DNA of 64,000 nucleotides from Anolis sagrei (lineage: Eukaryota; Chordata; Lepidosauria; Squamata; Anolidae). The translations under genes were made by a program, and so were the position numbers. Where the stretch lies: the NCBI RefSeq assembly GCF_037176765.1, contig NC_090021.1, positions 147,307,074 through 147,371,073 on the forward strand. The letters run 5' to 3'. The notes beneath the pieces were generated by a model. That model ran no database searches. It was not told the DNA's origin and worked only from the letters and a program-made list of their open reading frames with translations. This document shows, piece after piece, positions 32,671 to 44,169 of the stretch. The stretch's first letter is position 1, and the number at the start of each line of letters is the position of its first letter.

Positions 32671-33589
32671 GGTTTTATTTGCAGGGGTCCTGTACCCCAG
32701 CAACTGTGAATAAGAACTGCATGCATTTGTCTGGGGAAGAAAGAACTCAGGCAGTGTCAACTCTGCTTTACTGCTGCCCGGTAGCTAGATGGCATCTATA
32801 GGGGGCCTTCCTATCCTATAATTATAATTTCTTGTATTAAAAATGTGATGCAAAGTAGGAAGATTACTGTTAACTTTTCTTTGAGGAGAAGGCTTCATAT
32901 AATTTATTTCATGCAGTTCCGATTATGCAAAATTCTGATTCAACCTCAATGATGTACGCCTGCTTGTCAAATGTCTTCAAATTGTCACTGAATGGAGACC
33001 TCCAGCTCATCCTATCCTCATTATGAAAGGGGAAAAACTGAATTTGAAGATTATTTTTTTAGCCTTTGGAAAACATTTCAGTGCTTATAATCATTGATGG
33101 GGTGTAGGGAAGGGGGAGATACTTCCAACATTTCCCTAGAGAGGGGTAGGTGGAGCGGAACGAATGGTGCCATCTCCTTGTGGAACTGTTCTGTTCTGTT
33201 TATCTTCCAACGTCAGTTAGGAATTCGGCTTTCAATTGTAACATTCCAGACTGATTTGTAGCCAGCACCAATTCAGACCTGGGAAAAGCAAGAGGTGAGT
33301 GAATGTCTTGGTATGAGGGAGTTTCGCCTTCAATGTCTACTTTAGCACATAGAAACCACAATGCAACACACACACACACACAACATACTCATCACCATGC
33401 TGGAATCCTGCCTGAGTCAACTCAATTCATTGTAGCATTTGAGCCATGAATGTATCAGCTAGTCCATGTAGACTTAGGTTGAGGAGGAATTGCCATTTGA
33501 CCAAAACTGACTTTCCTATTTATTTGAAGTCTTGCCAGTTTCTTTTTTTAATAATAAACATTGGAGAATAATATTGGAAGATTGAAGAA
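32669..33589. other. Intergenic, nothing recognised
   Basis: A (CA)n run at about 33366-33382. No gene or repeat family identified. Confidence 0.4.
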
Positions 33590-33815
33590 AACCATTGTAT
33601 TGTAGTGGTTTGTGTGTTGGACTAAGACTTTGGGGACCAAAGTTAAAATTCCTGCTTGGCCATGGAAACCCCCTGAGGGGCCTTGGGCAAGTCATAATCT
33701 CTCGGCCTCAAAACCAAACTTCCTATGCACAATTCTTGGCAAGCAAACCCCATGATGAGATTGCCTTGGGATTGCCGTAAGTCTGAAACATCTTAAAGGC
33801 ACAGTACAACAACAT
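33590..33815 (+). mobile_element. tRNA-derived MIR-like SINE
   Basis: TGTAGTGGTTTGTGTGTTGG is an A-box-like head, GGCCTTGGGCAAGTCATAAT the core, and TGCCGTAAGTCTGAAACATC the 3' part. Confidence 0.7.
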
Positions 33816-34117
33816 TGGGATGTTGAGCAAAGAAATAAGCCCTATATTCAATGATCCTAGACAAGTCGGTCTCAACTTCAGCTTCCTTTGGGCAATAGAG
33901 GGGTAATGAAACTAGTCCACGTTACAAGATTGTCATAACATGTTCTGGGATAGCATATGAGCACTTAGTGTAGTATCATCCAGACATTTTTGGATTGAAA
34001 CTCCTATGATCCTTTCCCAGCAGGTATGCTGGCTAGGACCAATGACCATTGTCCTCCAAAACGTATAGAGAGCTGCTTCCACAACCCTGGTTTGAAAAAC
34101 ATACTAGGTCAGGAGAA

Positions 34118-34545
34118 GGGCTGCAATGGTGCAGCGGGTTAAACTTGCTGATCAGAAGGTCAGTGGTTCAAATCCGCGAACAAGGTGAGCTCCCATTGTT
34201 AGCCCCAGCTTCTGCCAGCCTAGAAGTTTGAAAACATGCAAATGTGAGAAGATCAATAGGTACCACTTTGGTGGAAGGTAACGCTGGTCCATGCATTTAT
34301 GCAGGCCATATGGCCTAGAAGGCATCTACAGACAATGCTGGTTCTTTGGCTTAGAAATGGAAATGAACACCTAGAGGGTCTGTGGAAAGATTTCAGGGGG
34401 TCTATGACTCCATGCAGTCATGCCGGCCACGTGACCTAGGAGGTGTCTATGGATGACGCCGACTCTTTGGCTTAGAAACTGAGATGAGCACCATCCCACA
34501 GAGTTGTACTTGACTAGACTTGACTAGACTTAACCTTTATCTTAT
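34118..34545 (+). mobile_element. Composite Sauria-type SINE (one copy plus a second partial copy)
   Basis: A first copy runs from GGCTGCAATGGTGCAGCGGG. At about 34410 the text restarts at ACTCCATGCAGTCATGCCGG and repeats the body and BovB-like tail, so part of the element is present twice. Confidence 0.75.
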
Positions 34546-35604
34546 GAGCTTGAATAGAAAAAAACCCCTCAACTTATTATCTTTATTTCCTCTGTCCTCC
34601 GAAATCTAGCATTTCCATAACTTACAAATGTGTGCAATAAATTACAGCAGTATTCATTTCATATCTCATTACAGATGTATATCTCAAAAAAATTACTTAC
34701 GCTAATCCATGCTTCAACATTTCAGTGGCGGTTAGACCCAATGCAAGATCACATGGATCACAATCCTCCTCTGTACAGACTATTGAGTGTCATAAAACTA
34801 TCTGCTGCTACATTCTGAGATGGGATCCATGGATTTCACCTGATTGGCAAAGGAGTCTGTGGAATACAAAAGGTTAAGAACCCTTGTATTAAATTGCTGT
34901 TGTTATTACGGGTACCCACTGATTGTGGTAATGTGAAAGTATTTAAATTAACTCAATGTATACATTACAAATACATATATCAACAAAACACAGAGCTGCC
35001 ACATTCACATTAAGCAGAAACAATTGGTTCTTCTTCTTGAAATATGAAACAAAACCTTCATGTGAGTAAGAATAGTCCTTGAATGACCATAAATGTCCTA
35101 TTCTTTGTTGCATACGAGTAGGCTCCAGTAGACACAATAGGTGTCCTATTCCCTTCGTTACACATGAGTTGACTCCAACCTGCAACCAGTTTCGACTCAC
35201 AAGAGCCTTCATTAGGGTCTACAAACAACACATAGCATGAATACACACATACAGTTAAACAATTTGTTACATCAAGTTTGTGAGTACACTCTACTTACTC
35301 AAGTACACTCTACTTACTCATTTATCAAAAAAGGCTCATCTATCAAAAAAAGGCTCAACTTTTGAGGTAGGTGTTTCACCAACAATGTTCTTGAGAGGTG
35401 GATCCTAAGGGACATGCATAGTGGCTAAAGGTAGTATTGCATTGTGGCATGAATTATAAGCCATACATAAAGAAATATATCTCTGAAATAAAAATAATAT
35501 AATACAGCTAGTCTTTGTTGGTCAGTATACTCTGCAAAGTGTTTTATTCTGTAGATCAAAACAACTCAACCCATTACTAATATAGCATGTCCATTGGTCA
35601 GGAC
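34546..35604. other. Intergenic, nothing recognised
   Basis: Short local duplications (TACACTCTACTTACTC at about 35284 and 35303; AAAAAAGGCTCA at about 35329 and 35345). No gene or family repeat identified. Confidence 0.4.
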
Positions 35605-35925
35605 AGGAAAAAAGTCAGGGCCAACTAACACCTCCCAACAAAGGATTCCCTCAGGCAGGAAGCAGCCAGGCTTTGAAGCTGCAAGGTTATTAAATGATAA
35701 TCAAGCTTGCCAATTGCAACATTCACACTTACCTCAAGCAGACAAGAGTTCTTTCTCCAACCTTGGACAATCACAGATATATAAATCCCACTTGCCTAGT
35801 TTCCAACACACTTCACAACCTCTGTGGATGTCTGTAATAGATATGGGCAAAACATCAGGAGGAAATGCTTCTGGAATATGGCCATACAGCCCGGAAAACT
35901 CAGCAACCCACAGATACAAATAACT
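35605..35925 (+). mobile_element. Penelope-like element 3' part
   Basis: It contains CAGACAAGAGTTCTTTCTCC, a CAGATATATAAATCCCAC promoter-like run, and the end module GGCCATACAGCCCGGAAAAC. The same order is seen at 52190-52372. Confidence 0.55.
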
Positions 35926-37194
35926 GTATTCCAAGATGCTTTTCCATAATGTGGCTATCCAAAATGTTGTTTCAACTATGTAATTCTGAAACAAGTTTTA
36001 CTGCTGAATTTTCTGCTTAGATTTATGAAGCCAAAATTGTATTTCTTGTTACTTGTAGCAATTCATGCTGCTACTTTATCTGTGTATTATCCTCATTTGT
36101 GCATATGTTGCTTGGTCTAAACAAGCAATGTGTGAATACATAAAATACATAAATCTAAACACTGGACTTCCAAATCTTTATAACAGCATTAGTTTATCAG
36201 CAGTTAATGTCTTTTGTGGCTGTAGTTTAATCCAAGCATCTCTGTACTAATTTGCGGTATGTGCAGTCATATTTCACTTTGCTGCCTGGATCCTTGTTTT
36301 TCCAAGACGAATTCTGATGGAGAAATTAGACTTTGCCACAAGTACATACTATTTACAGGAGTTGAACAATATTGGGCAATACTCAGCTATGCTTCTTGGA
36401 TTTCAGACGGGTGTTGCAAAGTTCCAAAAGTACAAGCTGATCTGTTTAGGTTAAAGAGGAAAGAATCACAATGGCCCCAGACAGCACCATAAAGGAATCT
36501 GCCTTAAATCTCTAGGAAGCCTGCTATTTCTCAAGGCTCCTTTGATAGTGAGTGACAGCTGTAAAGATAAGGCCACCAGAGCACATTTTCAAGGTCCTTG
36601 GAGGGGAAAAGTGTAGCCTTAATAATTGTGCCACATATATGTTGACACTCATAAACTCTTCCCTTTGGGAAAGATTAACCACTGTTTTTCATATTGCTAT
36701 CGACAGGTTGATTTGCTTTTCCTCCATATATTTTATGTTGGCTTTCCTTAAACTACACACCATACAAACACTACACAAACTCTTCTCCAAAGCAGTTTCA
36801 AGAAGTAGTAGTTTTGATGGTGTTGCTAAGACATTGCCATGTTATTCTGAAATATTAGAATGCAAAGGGATCTTGAATGGGTTTGCAGCTTCAAAGATTG
36901 GCTGCTTCCTGCCTACAGAATCCTTTGTTGGGAGGTGCTACCTGGCCGTCGCTGTTTCTTGTCTGGAATTCCTGTTTTTTTGAGTGTTGCTCTTTATCTA
37001 CTGTCCTGATTTTAGAGTTTTTTAAATACTGATAACCAGATTTTGTTCATTTTCATGGTTTTCTCCTTTCTATTGAAATTGTCCACACTACAATTTCTCT
37101 CAATCTCAAGGATGCTACAATGGCTTTTTGCATACTGAGATCACTATAAGGGCTAGTCTTTGGTGGTTTGCCTTTTTATTCATTTGGTACAAAT
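35926..37194. other. Intergenic, nothing recognised
   Basis: A 143-codon open frame at 36552-36983 has no family similarity, no signal of codon bias and no splice context. I see no gene. Confidence 0.45.
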
Positions 37195-37415
37195 GTCTGG
37201 AGAGCCAAGGTAGTGTAGAGGTTTGAACATTGGAGGAAGACTAGGAAACGAGAGTTAGAATCCCCATTCAACGATCAACAGCTACTAGATTACCTTGGAC
37301 AAGTCACATTCTCATGGGTTCAAGGGAGGGAAATGGCAGATCCCCCTTCAATAATTCCTACCAAGAAAACCAAAAATAAAATCACCTTAAGTTGGAGCTG
37401 GCCTGAACGACACAA
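37195..37415 (+). mobile_element. tRNA-derived MIR-like SINE, diverged
   Basis: AGTGTAGAGGTTTGAACATT head, ACCTTGGACAAGTCACATTC core. Diverged copy of the class at 33590. Confidence 0.6.
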
Positions 37416-37507
37416 TAATGAATTCCAATTTTTTTATTTCTTAATTTATTGAATGTATACCACTAATTAAAATCTGATATCAAAACAAAGGAGGAAGAAG
37501 CAACTGG

Positions 37508-38700
37508 GAATCATAGAATCAAAGAGTTGGAAGAGACCTCGTGGGCCATCCAGTCCAACCCCTTTCTGCCAAGAAGCAGGAATATTGCATTCAAATCACC
37601 CCTGACAGATGGCCATCCAGCCTCTGTTTAAAAGCTTCCAAGGAAGGAGCCTCCACCACACTCCGGGGCAGAGAGTTCCACTGCTGAACGGCTCTGACAA
37701 TCAGGAAGTTCTTCCTCATGTTCAGATGGAATCTCCTCTCTTGTAGTTTGAAGCCAATGTTCCATGTCCTAATCTCCATGGAAGCAGTAAACAAGCTTGC
37801 TCCCTCCTCCCTATGGCTTCCTCTCACATATTTATACATGGCTATCATATCCCCTCTCATCCTTCTCTTCTTCAGGCTAAACGTGCCCAGCTCCTTAAAC
37901 CACTCCTCATAGGGCTTGTTCTCCAGACCCTTGATCATTTTAGTCTCCCTCCTCTGGACACATTCCAGCTTGTCAATATCTCTCTTGAATGGTGGTGCCC
38001 AGAATTGGACACAATATTCCAGGTGTGGTCTAACCAAGGCAGGGGTAGCATGACTTCCCTGGATCTGGACACCATACTCCTATTGATGCAGGCCAAAATC
38101 CCATTGGTTTTTTTTTGCCGCCACATCACATTGTTGGCTCATGTTTAACTTGTTGTCCACGAGGACTCAAAGATCTTTTTCACACGTACTGCTCTCGAGC
38201 CAGGCATTATCCCCCATTCTGTATCTTTGTATTTCGTTTTTTCTGCCAAAGTGGAGTATCTTGCATTTGTCACTGTTGAACTTCATTTTGTTAGTTTTGG
38301 CCCATCTCTCTAATCTGTCAAGATCGTTTTGAACCCTACTCCTGTCCTCTGGAGTATTGGCTATCCCTCCCAATTTGGTGTCATCTGCAAACTTGATGAT
38401 CATGCCTTCTAGCCCTTCATCTAAGTCATTAATAAAGATGTTGAACAGGACCGGGCCCAGGACGGAACCCTGTGGCACTCCACTTGTCACTTCTTTCCAA
38501 GATGAAGAGGAAGCATTGGTGAGCACCCTCTGGGTTCGTCCATTTAACCAATTACAGATCCACCTCACCGTAGTTTTGCCTAGCCCACATTGGACTAGTT
38601 TGTTTGCCAAAAGGTCATGGGGGACCTTGTCGAAGGCCTTACTGAAATCCAGGTACGCTACATCCATGGCATTCCCCACATCTATCCAGCTTGTAACTCT
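37508..38700 (-). mobile_element. CR1 LINE, 3' half of the RT ORF plus 3' UTR
   Basis: The minus strand encodes VAYLDFSKAFDKVPHDLLAN, VTSGVPQGSVLGPVLFNIFI, and [20 protein letters not shown] (catalytic FADD), then MVRPHLEYCVQFWAPPFKRD and FHLNMRKNFLIVRAVQQWNS. The 3' end carries CR1-type AGAGTTGGAAGAGACC. 5'-truncated, with a break between the two frames at about 38040-38160. Confidence 0.92.
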
Positions 38701-38714
38701 AGTCAGACTTGGCC

Positions 38715-39462
38715 ATGATAGTCCATGCTCTTGTTAAATCTGGTATAGACTACTGCAATGCACTCTATGTGGTGTTGCCTTTGAAGACAGCCTGAAAGCT
38801 TCAATAAGTCCAACAGGTGGTAGCCAGATTTCTAACTCGTACAGTATATGAAGAGCATACTACTCCTCTGTTATATCAGCTCCACTGGCTGCCAATCTGC
38901 CACCGAGCCCATAAAGCCCTAAACAATTCTGGTCCAAATTACCTGTCCGAACACATCTCCCTCTATGAGTCTACAAGAGCTTTAAGATTGCCTGGGGAGG
39001 TCCTGCTTTCCATCCCAGCCTCTTTGCAAGCCCAATTGGCTGGGATGAGAGACAGGTCCTTCTCAGTGGTGGCCCATCAGATGTGGAACTCCCTCCTCAG
39101 TGACATCAGGCAGGGCTCATCGCTCCTGGGTTTTGTTTTTTTTTGGGGGGGGGGGGACCTTAAGACCTGGCTTTTTTCACAGATATTTGGTGAATAGGAA
39201 ACTACGGAATGAGACTTAACAGCTTGAATAATGGACTGGATTTCAGACAACAGCTCAGCATTTTATATGGTTTTAATCTGTTTGTTTGATTGATTGATAG
39301 GTATTTTAATTGCTATATGTTTATATTGATTTATATTATGATGGGATGAGTTTTATTGTTTACCTGTGTGACATTGAATTTTTGCTAGATTTGTAAGCCA
39401 CCTTCAGTCTCCTCCGGGGTCGAGAAAGGTGGTGTAGAAATGAAGGAAATACATAAATAAAC
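38715..39462 (+). mobile_element. L2-like LINE 3' end, back-to-back with the CR1
   Basis: It encodes GIDYCNAL-like text, then LLYQLHWLPICHRAHKALNN, YESTRALRLPGEVLLSIPAS and GMRDRSFSVVAHQMWNSLLS. These are L2/CR1-group ORF2 C-terminal motifs. The tail ends in AAATACATAAATAAAC. Confidence 0.85.
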
Positions 39463-39751
39463 ACCCACCCACCCCCACCCCCAATTGTTTTTGGCTTTGC
39501 CATGTATATTTCAACCACCCAAACATCTGGTGGGCCACTGTTGTCCATCTGAATTGGAAAAATATTTTAAATTTTTAAAACTTTTAGTCATTTCCTTAAA
39601 ACTTTTAGTCATTTCCATTTTAGCCCATCTTTCTCCCAGTGTGGAATACAGTGAAGAATCACAAAGGGGGAAATACTCATCACTTTATTTGGCCATAATC
39701 TTTGTCAGCAACTGGGGCGGGGGGGGAGCCAGCTTTGTCCCCCTTAGAAAA

Positions 39752-39985
39752 ACTTTTTTTGTGTCAGTAGCGACTTGAGAAACTTCAAGTCTCTTCTGGT
39801 GTGAAGGAATTGGCTGTCTGCAAGGACATTGCTCAAGGGACGCCCAGATGTTTGATGTTTACCATCCTTGTGGGAGGCTTCACTCATGTCCTCACATGGG
39901 GAGCTGGAGCTGACAGAGGGAACTCAACCCACTCTCACCGGATTCAAACTGCTGAGTCCTGCTATCAAAAGGGTTTAACCAGAGG
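39752..39985 (-). mobile_element. SINE (family B), minus strand
   Basis: CTTCTGGTGTGAAGGAATTG, GCTGTCTGCAAGGACATTGC and GGATTCAAACTGCTGAG show the family of 22566-22828 read backwards. Confidence 0.75.
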
Positions 39986-40270
39986 CGGCCCTAGGTAATT
40001 TTCAACGGTAAGCAAACAGTATTTTGGCGCCCCCCCCCCCCCCAACCAATCACTGATATATATTTTCTGTTCGTCGTGGGAGTTCTGTGTGCCATATCTG
40101 GTTCAATTCCATCATTGGTGGAGTTCAGAATGCTCTTTGATTGTAGGTGAACTATACATCCCAGTAACTACAACTCGCATATGTCAAGGTCTATTTTCCC
40201 CCAAGAGCGCCTGGGCAAAATCAACTATACTGCAAATGCTTACATTGCATAATGGGTTGAGCCGCCCCAT
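39974..40270. mobile_element. Possible hAT-like DNA element
   Basis: Ends GGCGGCCCTAGGTAATTTTC and TTGAGCCGCCCC are partly inverted. The interior CATTGGTGGAGTTCAGAATG shares text with the inside of the 55530 hAT element, reversed. A C run lies at about 40029-40041. Confidence 0.45.
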
Positions 40271-40679
40271 AGCACCACCAGGAACTCCACTTGAAAAAAC
40301 GAACTCCCAGGAACTATGAGCTTCCACCAAGAAAGCCAATGGTGTTTCAGATGTGTGCTTGCAATAGCCATCTATTATATCCCCTGTGAGGGTAGGGGGC
40401 AAGCATCAGAAGGGTAGCATCAGCCTAAATATTTCTGGTTGAGGGTTAATCCCCCTTTCTATCTTTCTCCAAAGACCATAGTCTTCAAAGTCCACCTTAA
40501 AAATAGAGGGGGGCTAAGACACAATTGTCTATAGTACATCTTGATAGGAAAAAAGGGGGAAAAGAACATTTCCTAGCTCACTTATCAGTAGAGAAGGACT
40601 CTTTACTAATCGTTAATCTTTGTGAAGTGTAATTTCCTCTCTTCTTCATCAGCAAAGAAACCCAGTTCTCTCCCTCATC
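40271..40679. other. Intergenic, nothing recognised
   Basis: No gene, RNA or repeat family identified. Confidence 0.4.
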
Positions 40680-40999
40680 AGCCCACACAGACAGCTAGAT
40701 AGAGGAGAGACTGTCCATCTACTCCCCTATATCAAGGAAAGAGGAGAGGTGGGTGGGAGACAACCCATGAGGAGTGGTCTTCCCTTTGCCCTGCAAGAGG
40801 GATGGAGGGGGCCCCCACTGACACGTGAGAGACGCCGGAGGGGCTGCTCTCTCTTACACCCATCCAAAGAGGGTGGTTTGGGTGGGAGAGGCCAGGACAG
40901 GGAGGGCAGTCACGCTTTTGCTCAGAATCCCTGGAATGTTTATACCAAGAGGTGGGAGATTGAGAGGCCCTATCCCTTCAACAAACTCCTTTGCAGCAG
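40680..40999 (+). other. GC-rich stretch ending at a good splice donor; candidate LRRN4 5' non-coding exon
   Basis: Higher GC than the surroundings, CpGs, and GCAGCAG|GTAAGC at 40999/41000. It lies 2.4 kb upstream of the LRRN4 start exon, which must be spliced to an upstream non-coding exon because an acceptor ends at 43437. It could equally be part of an interspersed repeat. Inference only. Confidence 0.25.
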
Positions 41000-41140
41000 G
41001 TAAGCACAAAGCAATGCTAAGGGGGAGGATAAAAAGGAAATGGACAATTAACTTTAACTTCTTGTGTCTACTATAGGTGACTAAAATGAAAGAGCAGTGC
41101 ATACGAAGAGAAAGAATTTTGCAGTGGATAGTGCTTAAGG

Positions 41141-41165
41141 GAGGGTTTGTGTGTGTGTGTGTATG
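41141..41165. repeat. (GT)n microsatellite
   Basis: About ten GT units, ending in a TATGTC interruption. Confidence 0.8.
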
Positions 41166-41214
41166 TCAGGGTGCTTCACACCCATCTCTCCTCTTGAGAA
41201 AATACAAATCACTT

Positions 41215-41405
41215 ATGTTGTGAGAGAACTGGCCGTCTGCAAGGACGGTGCCTAGGGGATGCCCGGATGTGTTACCATCCTGTGGGAGGCTTCTCTCATG
41301 TCCCTGCATGCAAAGCTGGAGCTGACAGACAGGAGCTCCCACTCCCCGGATTCAAACCGCCAACCTTTTGGTCAGTAGTCCTGCCAGCACAAAGGTTTAA
41401 CCCAA
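41215..41405 (-). mobile_element. SINE (family B), minus strand
   Basis: GAGAGAACTGGCCGTCTGCA and GGATTCAAACCGCCAACCTT (B-box complement), ending AGGTTTAACCC. Confidence 0.78.
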
Positions 41406-41699
41406 TACAGAGCTAATACACTGTGTTTTTAGAAAGGCCTTGATAGGAAGATGAAGAACACATATCCGTTGCACACGGATGCCTTGTATAGCTGCTATTC
41501 TACAAGGGGTTGGTTGATTTCCACTACTGCCCAGTCCAAGCTGCCTATTGGCATTGTAACCTCACACATAAACCTCCCCATTTTCCACCAATTTTCCATG
41601 CCAAGGCATTTCTTCCATTTTAAGGGGAAACCTGCACATGTTTCTTCTTTTTTTCTTGCTGTAAGGAAAGGATGAAGATGCATGCACCATCCTCTAAAG

Positions 41700-41792
41700 C
41701 AGTGGTTCTCATGAGAACCACTGGTAAACTGACTTAGATTTCTGGGAGTTGTAGGCCAAAACACTTGGGGACCCACAAGTTGAGAACCACTG
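41700..41792. mobile_element. hAT MITE (CAGTGGTTCTCA ends) with 8-bp duplication
   Basis: Ends CAGTGGTTCTCA and TGAGAACCACTG. Flanks CTCTAAAG (41692-41699) and CTCTAAGG (41793-41800) match at 7 of 8. The left half is shortened compared with 54658 and 59992. Confidence 0.85.
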
Positions 41793-41800
41793 CTCTAAGG

Positions 41801-42167
41801 ATTCGAAAGCCTCCCCCTTCCCTGTGGAATAAGGAGTTGGATCTGGGTAAAGAGGGGTTGTTTTCGGAAAGTGGTGCATGAGCTTTCCCCAAAGTGGCAG
41901 CCTTCAAATGTGCAAGACTTCATCTCTTGTAAAACACGTATCATACTTGGGTTGGAGGGATTATGGGAATTCTAGTCAAATACATCTGATCTGGAAATTG
42001 TAGATCAACATATCTGGAGTTTGCCAAGTTAAGGAAGACCAGTATAATCTCATATTAGACCCTGTCATCTGCCCAATTGACATTGTTGCTTCAGCTTTGT
42101 TGGAGTCCCGCTGTGGTGTATAAGTGCTCTTGCTTGGCGCTGTCACTCAGGGCTCAGCCAATACTTT
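41801..42167. other. Intergenic, nothing recognised
   Basis: No gene, RNA or repeat family identified. Confidence 0.4.
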
Positions 42168-42330
42168 GTGGATCTGGGTTGCTATGAGTTTTCCAGGCTG
42201 TATGGCCACATTCCAGAAGCATTCTCAGAGGTTGTGAGGACACCTGCCATAGATGTGGGTGAAATGTCAGGAGAGAATTCTTCTGGAACATGGCCATACA
42301 GCCCAGAAAATTCACAGCAACCCAGTAATT
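42168..42330. repeat. Solo inverted arms of the Penelope-like family
   Basis: TTTTCCAGGCTGTATGGCCA and GGCCATACAGCCCAGAAAAT form a hairpin. The same arms bound the 51711-52372 element and make up 52373-52606. Confidence 0.65.
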
Positions 42331-42600
42331 CTGGCCATGAAAACCTTCAACAACACTTTGAGGATCAATATGGAGGAATACAGCCTTCAGTCTTATGACT
42401 TATGCCATTCCCAAAACATACTTTTCTTAGCCTCACAGCATCCTCTGTGGTATTACTCATAATTATTTCAGACTAAAATTGACACTGAAGCTTCCGAAAA
42501 ATGCCCCTTTGTGTTCAGCAGGGCTTACTATGATTTCAGATTATAGATTGAACATCCTTTATCTAAAATGCTTGGGACCAGAAGTGTTGTAGATTTCAGA

Positions 42601-42705
42601 TATTATTATCATCATCATCATCATCATCATCATCATTATCATTATTATCATTATTATTTTGAAATTATTATTATTATTTTGAAATTATTATTATTATTTT
42701 GAATA
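42601..42705. repeat. (ATC)n/(ATT)n microsatellite with 21-bp higher-order unit
   Basis: (ATC)n passes into three units containing TATTTTGAAATTATTATT-like text. Confidence 0.8.
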
Positions 42706-43036
42706 TGGAGCCCCTGATGGTGCAGTGGATTAAACTGATGAGCTGCTGAATTTACTCACCAAAAGGTTGGCAGTTTGAATCCGGGGAGTGGGGTGAGCTC
42801 CTACTGTTAACCCCAGCTTCCACCAACCTAGCAATTCGAAAACATGCAAATGTGAGTAGATCAATAGGCACCACTTCAGCAGTAAATTCAGCACTCCATG
42901 CAATCATGCTGGCCATATGACCTTGGGTGCGTCTATGGACAACACTGGCTCTTCGGCTTAAAAATGGAGATGAGCACCAACCCCAGAGTCGGACACGACT
43001 GGACTTAATGTCGAAGGGGAAACCTTTACCTTTTCC
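42706..43036 (+). mobile_element. Sauria-type SINE
   Basis: Head GAGCCCCTGATGGTGCAGTG, B-box-like GGCAGTTTGAATCCGGGG, and BovB-like tail GACTTAATGTCGAAGGGGAA. Confidence 0.85.
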
Positions 43037-43457
43037 TTTAAATGTATTCCTTATACACATAGTATGAAGGTGATTGTGTATGCAATCTTTTTAATTTTAA
43101 TAATTTTGTGCATGAAACAAAGTTTGTGTGTACTGAACCAACAAAAAACAAAGGTTTCACAACCTCAACCACCACAATTTTGGTTTTTTGAATATTTCAG
43201 ATTTTGGAATTCCAGAAATTCCAGACTGTATGTGTCTCAGATTAACTGACCTTGTTCTTTAGAGTTCAGTATTCTGAGAGGTGTCTATGATATGTCACTT
43301 TGAACAAGTCTAACACTTTATCTGATATTTTCTGGGTGCAGCTTCTGATGACATTTGAATGCGTGGGGTGGTGGGATTTTTCCCAGGAGAATGAGCATTT
43401 GGTAGTACTGTATTCTTTCATTCTGCTGTCTCTTTAGTTTCCCCCTTTATGTAGAAG

Positions 43458-44169
43458 ATGCTTCAAGGGGCTGTTATGCCTTGCCTCCTTGCTTGCTTTT
43501 TTCTGCTTGCCCAAGCAGTGATGGTCAAACCAAAAGAAAAGGCAGATCCTGAAATGCAGAGAGACATGACAGCCTTTTTGCAGCTGGTTAATCAGAACAT
43601 TTGGGAAGAAAACATCAACTTGACCAGTTTGTCCTGTGAGGATATGAAGACACAGCTGTGGACCACCTTGAGGCTCAAAAACCAAGACCTGACTAATTTC
43701 CCTGCCTGTCTCCCTGAACATTTGGAGCATCTGGATCTGAGCATCAATCTTTTGCCTGAATTCCACAGCCGGGATGTGGCTTACCTGCCCATGTTGCAGG
43801 TCCTGTATCTGAGGCAGAATGGCATTCAACAAGTGGTGTGGGAGGCTGGGAGCCTCAGCAACCTCCACTTCCTGGACCTGAGCTTCAACCAGTTGTCCTC
43901 GCTGCCAGAATGTAATTCCTTCACTATGGAAAATCTCAAATGGCTCTCTCTGGCTGGGAACCCTATTGCAGAAATCCAACCCTTTGCTTTCTCCTGCTAT
44001 CCTCAGTTGAATTTCGTAAACCTGTCTTCCACTTGGCTGGGAAAGGATGGCCAACAAGGAATCGGAGAATCTGCCTTTGCAATCCGCTTATTGCATGTTG
44101 GAGACTCCAACAGTAAAGCTGAAAGTGCTATCAATGTGCTGGACCTCAGCATGACGTTTTTGGAGAGAA
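43458..44169 (+). CDS. LRRN4: LRRN4 coding exon 1: signal peptide and first LRRs
   Basis: It runs from the start Met to the donor GTAAGT after 44169. A hydrophobic leader is followed by five or six LRR units. Acceptor TCTTTAG ends at 43437, so the exon carries about 20 bases of 5' UTR. Confidence 0.92.

Larger units (their letters stand above)
42540..43250 (+). mobile_element. Tigger-like element split by a microsatellite and a Sauria SINE
   Basis: Left part about 42540-42600 (TTGAACATCCTTTATCTAAA) and right part about 43035-43250 (TTTTGTGCATGAAACAAAGT) belong to the family at 6188-6475. Between them lie ATC/ATT repeats and a SINE. Confidence 0.65.

Noticed and set aside
36552-36983. 143-codon open frame with Met start
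   Set aside because: No family motif, no splice sites that extend it, and composition like the surrounding AT-rich DNA.
37591-38679. Reverse-transcriptase-like proteins as possible host genes or a retron
   Set aside because: Motifs and 3' UTR are those of a CR1 LINE; it is a 5'-truncated transposon in a vertebrate genome.
42601-42705. Regular direct repeats as a CRISPR-like array
   Set aside because: Simple (ATC)/(ATT) microsatellite without unique spacers, in a vertebrate genome.
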